A stretch of DNA of 7,028 nt from an uncultured Muribaculaceae bacterium. GTDB taxonomy: Bacteria; Bacteroidota; Bacteroidia; Bacteroidales; Muribaculaceae. The stretch spans positions 1-7,028 of the forward strand of contig CAMWGM010000077.1 of the NCBI GenBank assembly GCA_947173755.1. The letters are read 5' to 3'. The position numbers and the translations under genes are program-made. Under the pieces are notes generated by a model that was not told where the DNA came from, did not search any database, and saw nothing but the letters and a program-made list of their open reading frames with translations. Shown piece by piece: positions 6,547-7,028 of the stretch (its first letter is position 1; each line of letters opens with the position of its first letter).

Positions 6547-6579
6547 CCGGCCGTCCCGAAATCTCACGGGGACGGCCGG
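6547..6579. terminator. Bidirectional intrinsic terminator between folD and the carbonic anhydrase gene
   Basis: CCGGCCGTCCC at 6547-6557 pairs perfectly with GGGACGGCCGG at 6569-6579, an 11-bp, mostly G/C stem around an 11-nt loop. On the plus strand it is followed by T-rich sequence (ATTTTATATTTCAATTTT at 6585-6602). On the minus strand the reverse complement of the A-rich stretch at 6523-6545 gives T-runs. It should therefore stop both convergent transcripts, folD from the left and the carbonic anhydrase gene from the right. This accounts for the whole 76-bp gap between the two genes. Confidence 0.87.
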
Positions 6580-6600
6580 CGTCGATTTTATATTTCAATT

Positions 6601-7028
6601 TTAAACGGGTTTTACATAGCGCAGCGCGCCCGTGTAACTGTCCATTATGAAACCTTTGACGCTGACCCCTTCGGGAGGCATGAGTGGATGATGGGATATT
6701 AGATCTACAGTCTCCCTGATCGCTGCATCGGTATCCTCGAACCCGTGAAGCCACTTCTGCAGATCAATTCCGCAATGCTTCATCAGAGATATATGCTCCT
6801 CGCTCACACCGCGTTCTTGCATCTCGTGAAGCATCTCGTCGGCATCCATTCCCTGCACGCCACACTCCGTGTGTCCTATGACCATGATTTCGTTGACGCC
6901 CAGTTCGTAAACCGCCACCAGAATCGAGCGCATCGTTGAATCGAACGGGTTGACTATAGTTCCTCCCGCATTCTTGATAATCTTTATGTCACCGTGGCGG
7001 AAACCGCGAGCCGCCGGGAGGAGGTCCA
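6601..7028 (-). CDS. Beta-class carbonic anhydrase (partial, 5' end outside window)
   Basis: The reading frame is open to the right edge, giving 141 visible C-terminal residues. The internal Met at 6933 is not the start, because the conserved segment GFRHGDIKIIKNAGGTIVN lies upstream of it. Beta-carbonic anhydrases interconvert CO2 and bicarbonate with a zinc ion held by Cys, His and Cys. The His-x-x-Cys pair is seen in VIGHTECGVQGM (His codon at 6871-6873, Cys codon at 6862-6864). The first zinc Cys and its Cys-x-Asp-x-Arg motif lie beyond the edge. The HGDIKIIKNAGG segment and the short total length (about 180 residues expected) suggest the small prokaryotic clade often annotated next to YtiB/cladeD enzymes. 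Likely roles are bicarbonate supply for carboxylases and growth at low CO2. The gene converges on folD across a shared terminator. Confidence 0.9.
   Translation of the reverse strand, partial: DLLPAARGFRHGDIKIIKNAGGTIVNPFDSTMRSILVAVYELGVNEIMVIGHTECGVQGMDADEMLHEMQERGVSEEHISLMKHCGIDLQKWLHGFEDTDAAIRETVDLISHHPLMPPEGVSVKGFIMDSYTGALRYVKPV

Noticed and set aside
6601..6933. Carbonic anhydrase starting at the internal Met at 6933
   Set aside because: The conserved upstream segment FRHGDIKIIKNAGG is in frame and continues to the window edge, so the true start is outside.
1..7028. A defence, mobile or other accessory system
   Set aside because: Every gene but one is an identifiable housekeeping or envelope gene. 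I see no transposase, integrase, toxin pair, direct repeats or array.

Overview
The window is chromosomal housekeeping DNA from a member of the Bacteroidota, most likely order Bacteroidales; a Muribaculaceae-like gut lineage is my guess, not something I can prove. Four signs point there: promoters of the TTTG / TAnnTTTG type, gene starts without a Shine-Dalgarno sequence, a BamD lipoprotein followed by a small Bacteroidetes-type RNA polymerase omega subunit, and an Ffh-FolD pair. I see no phage, insertion sequence, CRISPR array, tRNA or rRNA, and no sign of recent transfer.

Layout. At the left edge, on the minus strand, bamD (outer membrane assembly lipoprotein) runs into rpoZ, which leaves the window. 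Divergent from bamD, on the plus strand, lies a secreted family-10-type (GHL10/DUF187) glycoside hydrolase with a probable fibronectin-III-like tail. It converges on, and overlaps by 14 bp, a 70-residue minus-strand protein of unknown function. Divergent from that, a plus-strand run of panC, panD, ffh and folD occupies the middle and right of the window behind one well-formed promoter. The run ends at a strong, probably bidirectional hairpin terminator. A beta-carbonic anhydrase gene converges on this terminator from the minus strand and is cut by the right edge.

How the genes fit together. PanC and PanD make pantothenate from beta-alanine and pantoate, the route to coenzyme A. FolD interconverts the one-carbon folates, including the 5,10-methylene-THF that PanB (not in this window) consumes to make ketopantoate. 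Ffh is the protein core of the signal recognition particle for membrane protein delivery. BamD and the secreted hydrolase both belong to the envelope. All four identified promoters share the extended -7 sequence TAnnTTTGCA, and three of them are identical over ten bases (TAATTTTGCA).

I found no convincing evidence of a new multi-gene system. The items most worth a second look are the unnamed 70-residue protein with its own promoter, the mixed pan-ffh-folD operon, and the GHL10 enzyme next to bamD.
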